Notes under the pieces: model-generated
What the model was told of the DNA's origin: nothing
The model's input: only the letters and a program-made list of their open reading frames with translations
The model's database searches: none
From: Flavobacteriales bacterium
Lineage (GTDB): Bacteria; Bacteroidota; Bacteroidia; Flavobacteriales_F; PHOS-HE28
Direction: 5' to 3'
DNA length: 64,000 nt
Assembly: GCA_016718655.1 (NCBI GenBank)
Contig: JADKCV010000031.1
Location: 1-64,000, forward strand
Made by a program: the position numbers and the translations under genes
In this document: piece by piece, positions 9,960-17,941 of the stretch
Position numbering within the stretch: position 1 is the first letter of the stretch
How the letters are laid out: each line of letters opens with the position of its first letter

Positions 9960-11314
9960 TCAATACCCCCCCTCCCCCCGGTACAACTTCACCTTCCCGT
10001 CCAACTTCACCTTCAGTACCGTCATCCACTGATCAGCGGCTTCCTCGGGCACATCGATGAAGACCAGCCCCGGCACCTTGCTCCAGCTGATCTTGCCCAC
10101 CACGCGGTGTTCCAACACGGTGCCGGACCCAATTACTTCTACGGAGATGATCCTATTGTCGAGCCCTTTGACCTCCACGCTGCCGCTCATGCCATTGGCC
10201 AGGAAGAGGTAGAGCGTGGTGCTATCCTGCGAAAGCGTCGTGGGCCCGAAGAAGTGACCGTTGGGCAATCCGGCGCGCGTGCCGAAGATGGCTTCGCCGT
10301 GCTTCGCGTTCCACTGGCCGATCTCCTCCAAGCACTTGACCTGTCCCCGTGGAATGGTGCCGTCCTCCTTCGGCCCGATGCCCAGCAGCAGGTTGCCGCC
10401 ATGGCCGATCACATCCGCGAAGATGTGGATGAGGTCGTGTGTGCTTTTGTAGTTGGTGTCCTGCGGCTGCCAGCCCCATTGATCGCCCAACGTCATACAC
10501 ACCTCCCACGCGGGAGTCTTCGGCGTTTCCACGGGGATGTTCTGCTCCGGCGTGGCGTAGTCGCCGTAGCCCTGCCAGCCTCCCGTTGATGATGGCCTTC
10601 GGGTTCTTTTCCAGGATCATCGCGCGCACCTTGGCGGCTTCCCATTCCTCCGCGCTGTGCTCCCAGTCGCCATCGAACCACCAGAGGTCGGGGTTCAACT
10701 GCCTGGACAGCTCATCGATCGAGCCTTGTAGAACCGGCGGAAGTCCTGCCAACGGCTTTGCCACTTCCGTGATCGTACCGGTCTTGCTGCCTTCGAGATG
10801 CGCAGGATAGTCGGAGTACGACCAGTCGATGAGTGAATAGTAGGCGCCGCATTTCAGCCCGCGCTCCCGAAGCGCTCCGAAGAGCGGCTGGATCAACTTC
10901 TGTTCCACCCGGTGGTTGTACACCGTGTTCAAGGCCACGAGCTGCGGCATATCGGGCATGGAATACCCGATACCGGTCGGCCACATCGCAACACCATCAT
11001 GGTGCTTGGTGGTGATCACTGCATACCTCGCACCGCTGCGCCTGGATCAGATCCGCCCAGGCAACGGGGTCGTAGTTCTTCGCCGTGAAGCCATCGCGCT
11101 GCTTCATGTAGTCAGCGTAAGGCATCTTCTTGTTGTAGAAGGCCCAGCTTTCGTCCACACCGTTCACACTGTAGATGCCCCAGTGGATGAAGATGCCCAG
11201 CTTGGCGTCCTGGAACCACTGCAGACGGTCAGCTGTGTCGTCCACGGCCGGAGGCTGCCCGTGCGCAAGTGCCACTGCGCATACCAACAGCATCACGAGC
11301 AGCGATCGCTTCAT
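9960..11314 (-). CDS. Second secreted alpha-L-fucosidase, GH29 (two frame breaks)
   Basis: Signal peptide MKRSLLVMLLVCAVALAHGQ, then AKLGIFIHWGIYSVNGVDESW, the TTKHHDGVAMW signature and DLWWFDGDW, whose Asp before GDW is the expected nucleophile. The frame breaks twice: near 11031-11043 (before the ITTKHHDG block) and at the CCC at 10570-10572, where removing one base restores NGRLAGYGDYATPEQNIP. All three pieces together give about 450 residues and every GH29 block, so sequencing error is more likely than decay, though two breaks leave room for a pseudogene. The start ATG overlaps the galE stop by four bases (ATGA). It is only distantly similar to the fucosidase at 7814-9256. Confidence 0.8.
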
Positions 11315-12327
11315 GCACCCAGCCGCTGCTGCCAGTTCCACGCATCGCGTAGCGCGTCCTTCAACCCGTAGGTACAGGTCCAGCCCAGCACGTCGCGGCT
11401 CTTGCTGGTCTCGGCATACACACTCTCCACATCGCCCGGTCTGCGTGGGCCGATGCTATGGTGAACCTTCACGCCCGTGGCCTCCTCGAAACCATGCACC
11501 ACCTCCAGGACCGTGTTCCCTTCTCCCGTACCCAGGTTGAAGACCTCGCACACCGATCCCACCTTACCAGCCATCCAGTCCAAGGCCATCACATGTGCCC
11601 GCGCCAGGTCGACCACATGGATGTAGTCCCGCACACAACTACCGTCGCGCGTGGCGTAGTCCGCCCCATGTACGATGAGTTGCTTGCGTATTCCCGCTGC
11701 GGTCTGCGTCACGAATGGAACCAGGTTGTTCGGCACGCCCAATGGAAGCTCGCCGATGTGGCCTGAAGGATGTGCTCCGATGGGATTGAAGTAGCGCAGC
11801 AGCACGGCTTGAAGCAAGGGATCGGCGTGGCACTGGTCACGTAACAACTGCTCACAGACCACCTTGGTGTATCCGTAAGGTGAATTGGCATTGCGGTCGG
11901 GGGATGATTCGGTCACCGGCAACTGCTCCGGTTGGCCATATACCGTACAACTGGAGGAGAATACCAGCCGCTTCACCCCATGTTCGGCCATCAGACCCAA
12001 TAACACGGTCAACGAGCCGACGTTGTTGTGATAGTACTTCAACGGTTCCGACACACTCTCGCCCACCGCCTTGTATGCTGCGAAATGGATCACCCCATGC
12101 ACCTGCCCCTCCTCTCGGAACACCCGGTCGAACGCCATGCGGTCGTTGCAATCCACCCGATGGAACCGTGGTGAGCGACCGGTGATCGCAGCAATGCCCT
12201 TCAGCACGCCCTCCTCGCTGTTTCGCAAGTCGTCCACGATGACCGGCTCGTACCCCGCCGCAAGCAGTTCCACCACCGTGTGCGATCCAATGAACCCGGC
12301 TCCCCCGGTGACGATGACCTTCTTCAT
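11311..12327 (-). CDS. galE: UDP-glucose 4-epimerase
   Basis: 338-residue extended short-chain dehydrogenase that interconverts UDP-glucose and UDP-galactose. NAD-binding motif GGAGFIGSH at residues 8-16, FAAYKAVGES, the active-site Ser segment FSSSCTVYG and catalytic YxxxK in SPYGYTKVV. Length is typical. It overlaps the downstream fucosidase by four bases, an unusual coupling of nucleotide-sugar supply with a fucose-releasing enzyme. Confidence 0.95.
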   Translation of the reverse strand: MKKVIVTGGAGFIGSHTVVELLAAGYEPVIVDDLRNSEEGVLKGIAAITGRSPRFHRVDCNDRMAFDRVFREEGQVHGVIHFAAYKAVGESVSEPLKYYHNNVGSLTVLLGLMAEHGVKRLVFSSSCTVYGQPEQLPVTESSPDRNANSPYGYTKVVCEQLLRDQCHADPLLQAVLLRYFNPIGAHPSGHIGELPLGVPNNLVPFVTQTAAGIRKQLIVHGADYATRDGSCVRDYIHVVDLARAHVMALDWMAGKVGSVCEVFNLGTGEGNTVLEVVHGFEEATGVKVHHSIGPRRPGDVESVYAETSKSRDVLGWTCTYGLKDALRDAWNWQQRLGA

Positions 12328-12489
12328 GATGTGACAGGAACGCGCGTTGGCGTACCAGTGCGAAAGTAGCCGTTGGGGTCGAGGCGGAACTTCATCCTAC
12401 GGATTCAACTGTTCCTTACCATCTTCACAGCCTCGAAAGAAGCAAACCGATCCCCTTCCTTGAGGTCGATCCATCCACCCAGCGCGCTC

Positions 12490-14262
12490 ATGGCCATAGG
12501 CCTGGTAGTGCTGTTCACAGCCGTGTTGAGCATAGGGGGGTCTTGGCAAGGCGGGGATGGTCAAGGCTGGAAGGGCACCATCCGAAGCGATGCCAAAGGG
12601 TACTATGGATACCTGCAAGCGATCTTCCTCCGCCATGACCTGGGCCACGAACCGTTCCAATGGGAGTATGTGAAGCGCACGCCGAACGGCACGCTCAATA
12701 AGTACTTCGCTGGAACCGCTGTGACCATGGCCCCGTGGTTCGCGGTCGGTCACGCCTTGGCGCTCACAGACCCCGACGCTCCAAGGAACGGGCTGAGCGA
12801 ATACGAGATGAAGGCCTTGTTCATCGGGGCATGGTGTTACTTGCTCCTGGGGTTGCTCGCCCTACGCGCACTGCTGATCGGGCTGGGTATCCGCGAAGGG
12901 GTGATCGCGTGGGTGGTGCTGGCCTTCGGCCTCGGATCCACCCTGCTCCAGATGGCCGGGTTCCAACCTGCTTGGTCGCATATCCACTCCTTCTGCGTCA
13001 TTGCCATCTTCCTGTTACTGGTGCAGCGCATTGCCACCGGCGCTGATCTACGATGGTCCGTGGTGGCTGGCGCGCTCTTCGGTCTCATCGTGCTCATTCG
13101 TCCCGTCAATGGCCTGCTTCTCCTGGCCATCCCCGTGGTGGCCGGAAAGGACCTGACCGCCCTGCTGACCCGCCTACGTGTGCATCCCGGCACGGCCCTC
13201 GGAGCCATGCTCGCCTCGGCTTTGGTGATCGGCATCCAGCCACTGCTCTGGAAACTTCAGACCGGCAACTGGCTGGAATACGGCTATGGCGGAGAGGGTT
13301 TCTTGTGGGACCGCCCCGAGGTGTTCAAAGTCCTGTTCGGGTTCCGCCGCGGGCTTTTCCTGTGGACACCGGTACTGCTGCTCTCCGGCATCGGCACCTT
13401 GCTCTTGTGGCGATGGGACCGCACTCGTGCAGCTTGGCTCTTGGTGTACTGGGTGTCCAACGTGTATGTCATCAGCAGCTGGTGGATCTGGTACTACGGA
13501 AGTGGATTCGGGGCCCGGGTCTTTGTGGACCATTATCCCGTACTGGCCATCCCCATGGCACTATTGCTCCAACGCACCACCACACGCACATGGATCCTCG
13601 CCCGGCTATTCATCGTGGCCTGTATCGTGCTCCACCTCTTCCAACTCTGGCAGTACCACACCCACATCCTGCATCATGAGTGTATGGACCGGGCCAAATA
13701 CGTCTGGGCATTCGGACGGCATGCTCCCCAGGACCGCGGCCAACTGGGCGGGAACTATCAAGAAGCGCCCTATCACCCCAACGGCATGGACGTGATCATC
13801 GAGGAGAGCTGCGACCTTGATAACCCATGCACCTATTGGGGCGGTGGACATCGGGTGGAAGACCCCAAAGCGTTCACTGGCAAGCATGTCTGTGTGTATG
13901 ACGAGGATCATGAGTTCGGTATCACCTTCACCGTTCCACCTGGGATCATCCCACCGGATCGGGACCTGTTCTTGGAGGTGGGTTACCAGCGTTACGAAGC
14001 GGTGGCTGGCGAAAGCGGTCCAGCCTTGGGCATCACCGTGGTCCAAGCCGAAGCACGCGACCCGGCATACTATGAACCGTTCCGGATCAACCCTCTTCCG
14101 GGCCAGAAGAACGACCATTGGCAACAGATCGAATACCGCATCCCCGTGCCTGCACTGGCAGATGATGAAACGCTGAAGTTCTACCTCTGGAACAAGGACC
14201 TTCAGGCGCGATTCCTGGTGGACGACGTGTTCATGCGCGTTAGTGCCGTAAGGCCCTATTGA
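12490..14262 (+). CDS. Polytopic membrane protein, possible GT-C glycosyltransferase
   Basis: 590 residues: about ten hydrophobic segments between residues 1 and 400, then a soluble C-terminal domain of about 190 residues with beta-rich, jelly-roll-like sequence (FGITFTVPPG, LFLEVGYQRYEAVAG, LKFYLWNKD). An acidic motif after the first membrane segment (RSDAKGYYGYLQA) and the overall plan resemble GT-C integral membrane glycosyltransferases, but no family-defining motif is certain. ATG 12490 was chosen because it begins the first membrane helix; the frame is open upstream only from a TTG. Divergent from galE. Confidence 0.7.
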   Translation: MAIGLVVLFTAVLSIGGSWQGGDGQGWKGTIRSDAKGYYGYLQAIFLRHDLGHEPFQWEYVKRTPNGTLNKYFAGTAVTMAPWFAVGHALALTDPDAPRNGLSEYEMKALFIGAWCYLLLGLLALRALLIGLGIREGVIAWVVLAFGLGSTLLQMAGFQPAWSHIHSFCVIAIFLLLVQRIATGADLRWSVVAGALFGLIVLIRPVNGLLLLAIPVVAGKDLTALLTRLRVHPGTALGAMLASALVIGIQPLLWKLQTGNWLEYGYGGEGFLWDRPEVFKVLFGFRRGLFLWTPVLLLSGIGTLLLWRWDRTRAAWLLVYWVSNVYVISSWWIWYYGSGFGARVFVDHYPVLAIPMALLLQRTTTRTWILARLFIVACIVLHLFQLWQYHTHILHHECMDRAKYVWAFGRHAPQDRGQLGGNYQEAPYHPNGMDVIIEESCDLDNPCTYWGGGHRVEDPKAFTGKHVCVYDEDHEFGITFTVPPGIIPPDRDLFLEVGYQRYEAVAGESGPALGITVVQAEARDPAYYEPFRINPLPGQKNDHWQQIEYRIPVPALADDETLKFYLWNKDLQARFLVDDVFMRVSAVRPY

Positions 14263-14271
14263 GCGAACACG

Positions 14272-14347
14272 TGGTGGGCCCAGCAGGATTTGAACCTGCG
14301 ACCAAGGGATTATGAGTCCCCTGCTCTGACCGCTGAGCTATGGGCCC
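14272..14347 (-). tRNA. tRNA-Ile with CAT anticodon (lysidine type), CCA encoded
   Basis: Complete cloverleaf on the minus strand: acceptor GGGCCCA/TGGGCCC, D arm GCTC/GAGC, anticodon stem GGGGA/TCCCT with loop CTCATAA, T arm GCAGG-TTCAAAT-CCTGC, discriminator A, and an encoded CCA at 14272-14274. The anticodon CAT could mean Met or Ile2. The variable region TGGTC and anticodon stem-loop resemble ileX-type tRNA-Ile(LAU) of other bacteria more than elongator Met, so Ile2 is preferred; the C would be modified to lysidine by TilS. Confidence 0.85.
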
Positions 14348-14377
14348 GGTCGGGCGGCAAATGTAGGACCCACCCGG

Positions 14378-14385
14378 TACCTTCG
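14378..14385 (+). promoter_or_regulatory. -7 box variant (TACCTTCG) of the HAD gene
   Basis: One mismatch from TAnnTTTG and six bases before the GTG start, implying an almost leaderless mRNA. It also places the promoter beside, not inside, the tRNA gene. Confidence 0.45.
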
Positions 14386-14391
14386 CGCGCC

Positions 14392-15030
14392 GTGGAACAA
14401 CACTACGACACCCTACTCCTCGATCTGGGCGGTGTGCTCATCGATGTGGATTACCATGCCTCTGCGCGCGCCTTCCAAGAGCTGGGCTTTTCCGACTTCG
14501 ATTCGCTGTACAGCAAAGCCAAGCAGGACCACCTGTTCGATGGCTTCGAGACCGGGGATCTTAGCCCTGCCGAGTTCCGTGATCGCATACGCCAACTCTT
14601 CCGGCCGGACATCACCGATCCGCAGATCGATACCTGCTGGAACTCCATGCTCGGTTCCGTACCGCAAGAACGCATCCACTTGGTGGAACGACTGAAGGAA
14701 CGCTACCAGGTATTGCTGCTGAGCAACACCAACGCCATCCACGTGCCTGCGTTCGAGGCCATCATCGCTCGTGAGAACGGGGTCGCGCACTTCAAGGATC
14801 TGTTCCATGGTGCCTACTATAGCTGCGAGATCGGGTTACGCAAGCCGGATGCTGCGTCCTTTCTGCATGTGCTCGAGAAGCACGAGGCCGACCCTGCACG
14901 CACCCTCTTCATCGACGATAGCATCCAACACGTGCTTGGTGCGCGCGCCGCAGGGTTGCACGCCGAGCACTTGGAACTGGAGAAGGAGGATGTGATCGCA
15001 CTCGTCGATCGGCTGAAGCTGCTCTCCTGA
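14392..15030 (+). CDS. HAD-superfamily hydrolase (YihX/haloacid dehalogenase type)
   Basis: 212 residues with all four HAD motifs: I LLLDLGGVLIDVD, II LLLSNTN, III GLRKPD and IV LFIDDS. The helical cap lies between motifs I and II (about residues 20-85). Motif I has DLG where many phosphatases have DxD, as in the YihX-like subgroup. Probable cytoplasmic phosphatase of a small phosphometabolite; substrate unknown. GTG start is set by the promoter box and by the tRNA upstream. Converges on the TfoX gene with two bases between stops. Confidence 0.85.
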   Translation: MEQHYDTLLLDLGGVLIDVDYHASARAFQELGFSDFDSLYSKAKQDHLFDGFETGDLSPAEFRDRIRQLFRPDITDPQIDTCWNSMLGSVPQERIHLVERLKERYQVLLLSNTNAIHVPAFEAIIARENGVAHFKDLFHGAYYSCEIGLRKPDAASFLHVLEKHEADPARTLFIDDSIQHVLGARAAGLHAEHLELEKEDVIALVDRLKLLS

Positions 15031-15032
15031 GA

Positions 15033-15368
15033 TCACTTCTTCACCGGCCTCTTCTTCGCCTTCGGCATGGGAAGTGCTTCGCTGATCCGCAACAGGATGA
15101 CCGCCAACCTCCTTTCCCCGGTGATGATATCCTCTGGGACCAGGTAGTAGTCCTTCGATCCAGGGTAAGCCGGCGCACGCTCACAGCGGCCTTCAAGGTC
15201 AGCGCTTTCGGGCATGATCTTCACGAACAATCGATCATCGCAAATGAAGGCCACCGGCTTGCCATCCGCGTACAGCGCGAACTCGCCGAACATGGCCTTC
15301 ACCGTGAACCGCTCGGGGTGGCCGAACTGAGCGAGGATGAACGCTGCGGTCTCCTTCCGTGTTGCCAT
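15033..15368 (-). CDS. TfoX N-terminal domain protein
   Basis: 111 residues matching the TfoX/Sxy N-terminal domain: RFTVKAMFGEFALYADGKPV, then ICDDRLFVKI and the AYPGSKDYYLVPED segment. It ends in a lysine-rich tail. In gammaproteobacteria Sxy controls competence, but stand-alone N-terminal domains are widespread and of unknown role. It starts two bases after the stop of the epimerase gene, so the two are likely one operon. Confidence 0.85.
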   Translation of the reverse strand: MATRKETAAFILAQFGHPERFTVKAMFGEFALYADGKPVAFICDDRLFVKIMPESADLEGRCERAPAYPGSKDYYLVPEDIITGERRLAVILLRISEALPMPKAKKRPVKK

Positions 15369-15370
15369 GT

Positions 15371-15784
15371 TCAATCGTGCACCTCCTGGCACAGCTCGAC
15401 CAACACCCCCCCCGCACTCTTGGGATGCACGAAGCAGACCAGCTTGTTGTCCGCCCCCCGCTTGGGCTCCTCGTTCAACAGGGTGAAGCCCTCGGCCCGT
15501 AGCCGCGCCATCTCCGCCCGGATGTCCGCCACCTCGAAGGCGATGTGATGGATGCCCTCCCCCCGCTTCTCGATGGCCTTGGCGATCGGACCGTCCGAAC
15601 TTGTGCTCTCCAACAGCTCGATCTTGTTGGGGCCGGTGCGGAAGAAGGAAGTGATCACCCCTTCGCTCTCCACCGCCTCCCGCTTGTAAGGTTCCACGCC
15701 CAGCAAGCGGGTGTACAGCGCCTCGGCCTCGCCCAGGTCCTTCACGGCGATGCCGATGTGCTCGATGCGGATCAGGTGTTCCAT
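15371..15784 (-). CDS. mce: Methylmalonyl-CoA epimerase
   Basis: 137-residue VOC-fold enzyme that epimerises (S)- and (R)-methylmalonyl-CoA in propionate metabolism. Expected metal ligands are visible: His in RIEHIGIAVKDL, His in GIHHIAFEV and Glu in GGVLVELCQE. The segment RTGPNKIELLE is typical. Methylmalonyl-CoA mutase is not in this window. The start follows a CACCTTTG box by five bases. Confidence 0.92.
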   Translation of the reverse strand: MEHLIRIEHIGIAVKDLGEAEALYTRLLGVEPYKREAVESEGVITSFFRTGPNKIELLESTSSDGPIAKAIEKRGEGIHHIAFEVADIRAEMARLRAEGFTLLNEEPKRGADNKLVCFVHPKSAGGVLVELCQEVHD

Positions 15785-15789
15785 GGCCG

Positions 15790-15797
15790 CAAAGGTG
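15790..15797 (-). promoter_or_regulatory. -7 box (CACCTTTG) of the epimerase-tfoX unit
   Basis: Minus-strand xAyCTTTG box five bases before the ATG; the same arrangement recurs across the window. Confidence 0.45.
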
Positions 15798-15813
15798 GAG
15801 CAGCATCCCCGAA

Positions 15814-15840
15814 TGAAAAAGCCCTCCATGAGGAGGGCCA
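15814..15840 (-). terminator. Rho-independent terminator of the secreted-protein gene upstream
   Basis: Perfect seven-pair stem (15821-15827 with 15832-15838) and a four-base loop; read on the minus strand it is followed by five T. It ends transcription from the gene at 15863-16651 before the epimerase promoter. Confidence 0.85.
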
Positions 15841-15862
15841 TTTCGAAAGGATCGACATCGGG

Positions 15863-16651
15863 TCACCGCTTGATGAACGTCTCACCCGTCTTGTTGTCGT
15901 AGTTCAGGTAGTACATGTCCTTCTTCAAGGTGGTCACATCGATGCTGTTGCCATAACCGCGTTTCACGATGTTCCCATACTGGTCATAGATCTCATACAG
16001 CGTATTGGCGCTGAACGTGATGACGTCCTTGGGCTTGACCGGGCTCCAAGTGACCATGGCCACACTGCTGTCCGTATAACGTACCGCCTCACTGTAGCGC
16101 GCCTTCTTGGTCAGGTCCACCTGCTTCACGCGGAAGGTGTTCTCCCCATGGTGCGGCGTCACCTTGAAGCTGTACGTATGCTCACCGGGTTTGCCGGCGC
16201 CCATCACCTCGCCCACCTTCACCCATTTGTTCCAGCGTTTCTGCTCCACCACGTAGGGCAGTTCGCCGGTCTCGTTGGTGGTGGACCATGTGAAGGTCCC
16301 GTCCGATGCGATGGACTGTTTCACGATATCGAACGTGCTGCGTGGTTTGAGCACTTCGGGGTTGAGCACCACGGGCGTGCACCCATCCTTATGCTTGATC
16401 TTCACCACCACGGCATCGCCGACCTTCAGACCGAAGTTGTTCATGTCCACCTCGAACGCGCTGGAATTGATCTCATCGGTGGCGATCTGATCGTTCACCG
16501 TGATCTCGAACACGCAAAAGCCCACACCCGCTTCGGAGAACGGGTTTTGGATGAACAGGTTCTTGCCTTGGAAGTGGCCTTCGAGGACGATGGTACCGGC
16601 CAGACCGGGCAGACCGAGGGCAAGAGCAAGTAGCGTGGGTAGCAAGCGCAT
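15863..16651 (-). CDS. Secreted protein with a short T9SS-like C-terminal tail
   Basis: 262 residues with a signal peptide (LLPTLLALALGLPGLAG). The body is beta-rich with no recognised catalytic motif. The last 45 residues, LYEIYDQYGNIVKRGYGNSIDVTTL and then DMYYLNYDNKTGETFIK, follow the pattern of type A T9SS sorting domains (a y-D-x-x-G strand, a short s-i-d-l-s/t segment and a final y-x-l-x-y-d-n strand). An export role is inference. Single-gene transcript: own terminator downstream. Confidence 0.7.
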   Translation of the reverse strand: MRLLPTLLALALGLPGLAGTIVLEGHFQGKNLFIQNPFSEAGVGFCVFEITVNDQIATDEINSSAFEVDMNNFGLKVGDAVVVKIKHKDGCTPVVLNPEVLKPRSTFDIVKQSIASDGTFTWSTTNETGELPYVVEQKRWNKWVKVGEVMGAGKPGEHTYSFKVTPHHGENTFRVKQVDLTKKARYSEAVRYTDSSVAMVTWSPVKPKDVITFSANTLYEIYDQYGNIVKRGYGNSIDVTTLKKDMYYLNYDNKTGETFIKR

Positions 16652-16759
16652 GGCGAAATGGGGTCTCAACAGTCTGCAAGGATACAACTTCCCGAGCAGC
16701 TTTCCCAGTTGTTGGATGGCTGTTTACGCACGCAGTGCCAAGAGGTTGCGGGCTTCGTA

Positions 16760-17374
16760 CTAATGTCCCGCCGGCCCGAAGGCCTTCACCCCTGCTTCGA
16801 CGTGGACCTTCAAGTGGTTCTCCATCGGTGGGACAGGGCAGCTGTAGCGCCCACCATAGGCGCAATAGGGATTGTACGCGCGATTCAGGTCCACTTCCAC
16901 CTCCTTGCCCAGGGGCGCTTCCAGATCCAGGTAGCGGCCACCGCCATAGGTGGTGCCTCCGTTCGTGAGGTCCGTGAAGGGAACGAACAAGTGGTCCGCG
17001 TATTCCGGTCGCTTGCTCAGCTCGATGTTCCGATATACGGTCAATCGCTCCTTCACCTCATTGATCCGGAAGTAGAGGATGCCAACGGACTCGTACAGGG
17101 GTAGCCGATCCGTGGAGGTACGCATACCGAAAGGCTTGCCTATACGTGCGTGGTAGCGCGCCAGAATGCGGAACTGTGGGTCCGGGGCATATCGATCGAG
17201 CTCCGTGAACACGGCGAGGTCCTCGGGCAACAGGGGGCTATGTGCAGTATCCCGATACTCCGCATTGATGCGGTCCCAGTAGGCCTCCAAACCGTCCGCC
17301 CAGACACGATCCACCGGTTGCGCCTGGACCACCAAGGCACACAGCAGGCCTCCGACCGATGCGATCCCCCGCAT
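16760..17374 (-). CDS. DUF1684 family protein
   Basis: 204 residues with a signal peptide (VGGLLCALVVQAQ). The DUF1684 hallmarks are clear: FTDLTNGGTTYGGGRYLDL and NPYCAYGGRYSCPVPPMEN, the second a highly conserved Cys-containing block. Function is unknown for the family. The ATG overlaps the stop of the upstream lipoprotein gene by one base (TGATG), so the two are coupled. The in-frame codon before the ATG is TTG. Confidence 0.88.
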   Translation of the reverse strand: MRGIASVGGLLCALVVQAQPVDRVWADGLEAYWDRINAEYRDTAHSPLLPEDLAVFTELDRYAPDPQFRILARYHARIGKPFGMRTSTDRLPLYESVGILYFRINEVKERLTVYRNIELSKRPEYADHLFVPFTDLTNGGTTYGGGRYLDLEAPLGKEVEVDLNRAYNPYCAYGGRYSCPVPPMENHLKVHVEAGVKAFGPAGH

Positions 17375-17898
17375 CAAACGGAAGGTTCGGTGCGCACCGA
17401 ATTGCTCATACGGGTCACGTCCGCCTCGTTGAAACGCCCACCCTGTGCATCCTGCATCACGAAGGTGCGTCCACCTGCCTGGACGATCCGATAGAAATGG
17501 ACGAACACCAGGTCCTCATCGGGGAACTGCGAACGGTATACCAGGAGATCGGGTGTTCCCGTGATGACCTCATGCGTCTGTAGGGTGCTACGATCCAGGT
17601 CCGACTTCAGCCGCGCCATGTCCCCCGGCTCCTCGGTGATGGTGACCGCGAAACGCTCACCTGCTCGAACCTCCAGCCAGCCGAACTCCTCGTTCCACTT
17701 CACCTCGGCGCTGTCAACACCCAATGTGGCAAGGTCACCCAGTTCCATTGCGAACGGCACGTCGAAGGGTGCAAGTTCAACGATGGTGGAGGCCGTCGTC
17801 GTGGAGTCCGCAGCTGCTTGAAGTTCTGCCGCCTCCTTCTTGCCATCGCCACATGCGGCCATCAGCAACAGGATACCCAATGGAAGGAATTGCTTCAT
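17374..17898 (-). CDS. Putative lipoprotein
   Basis: 174 residues. N-terminus MKQFLPLGILLLMAACGDG carries a lipobox with the modified Cys at residue 16. The mature part is acidic and mixed alpha/beta, with no recognised family. It is preceded by an exact TACCTTTG box only four bases before the ATG and is coupled to the DUF1684 gene, suggesting a two-gene envelope operon of unknown role. Confidence 0.75.
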   Translation of the reverse strand: MKQFLPLGILLLMAACGDGKKEAAELQAAADSTTTASTIVELAPFDVPFAMELGDLATLGVDSAEVKWNEEFGWLEVRAGERFAVTITEEPGDMARLKSDLDRSTLQTHEVITGTPDLLVYRSQFPDEDLVFVHFYRIVQAGGRTFVMQDAQGGRFNEADVTRMSNSVRTEPSV

Positions 17899-17902
17899 CC
17901 TA

Positions 17903-17910
17903 CAAAGGTA
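17903..17910 (-). promoter_or_regulatory. -7 box (TACCTTTG) of the lipoprotein-DUF1684 operon
   Basis: Exact consensus; only four bases before the ATG, so the message would be leaderless or nearly so. Confidence 0.6.
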
Positions 17911-17941
17911 TCGGCCAAGGGTCGATCGTTGCAGTATGCGC

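Noticed and set aside
14272..14347. Elongator tRNA-Met
   Set aside because: The CAT anticodon allows it, but the anticodon stem, variable region and acceptor resemble tRNA-Ile(LAU); kept as an alternative only.
15545..16633. Long plus-strand open frame opposite the epimerase and secreted-protein genes
   Set aside because: It is antisense to two genes with clear families or signal peptides and has low-complexity His/Val/Gly composition typical of GC-rich shadow frames.
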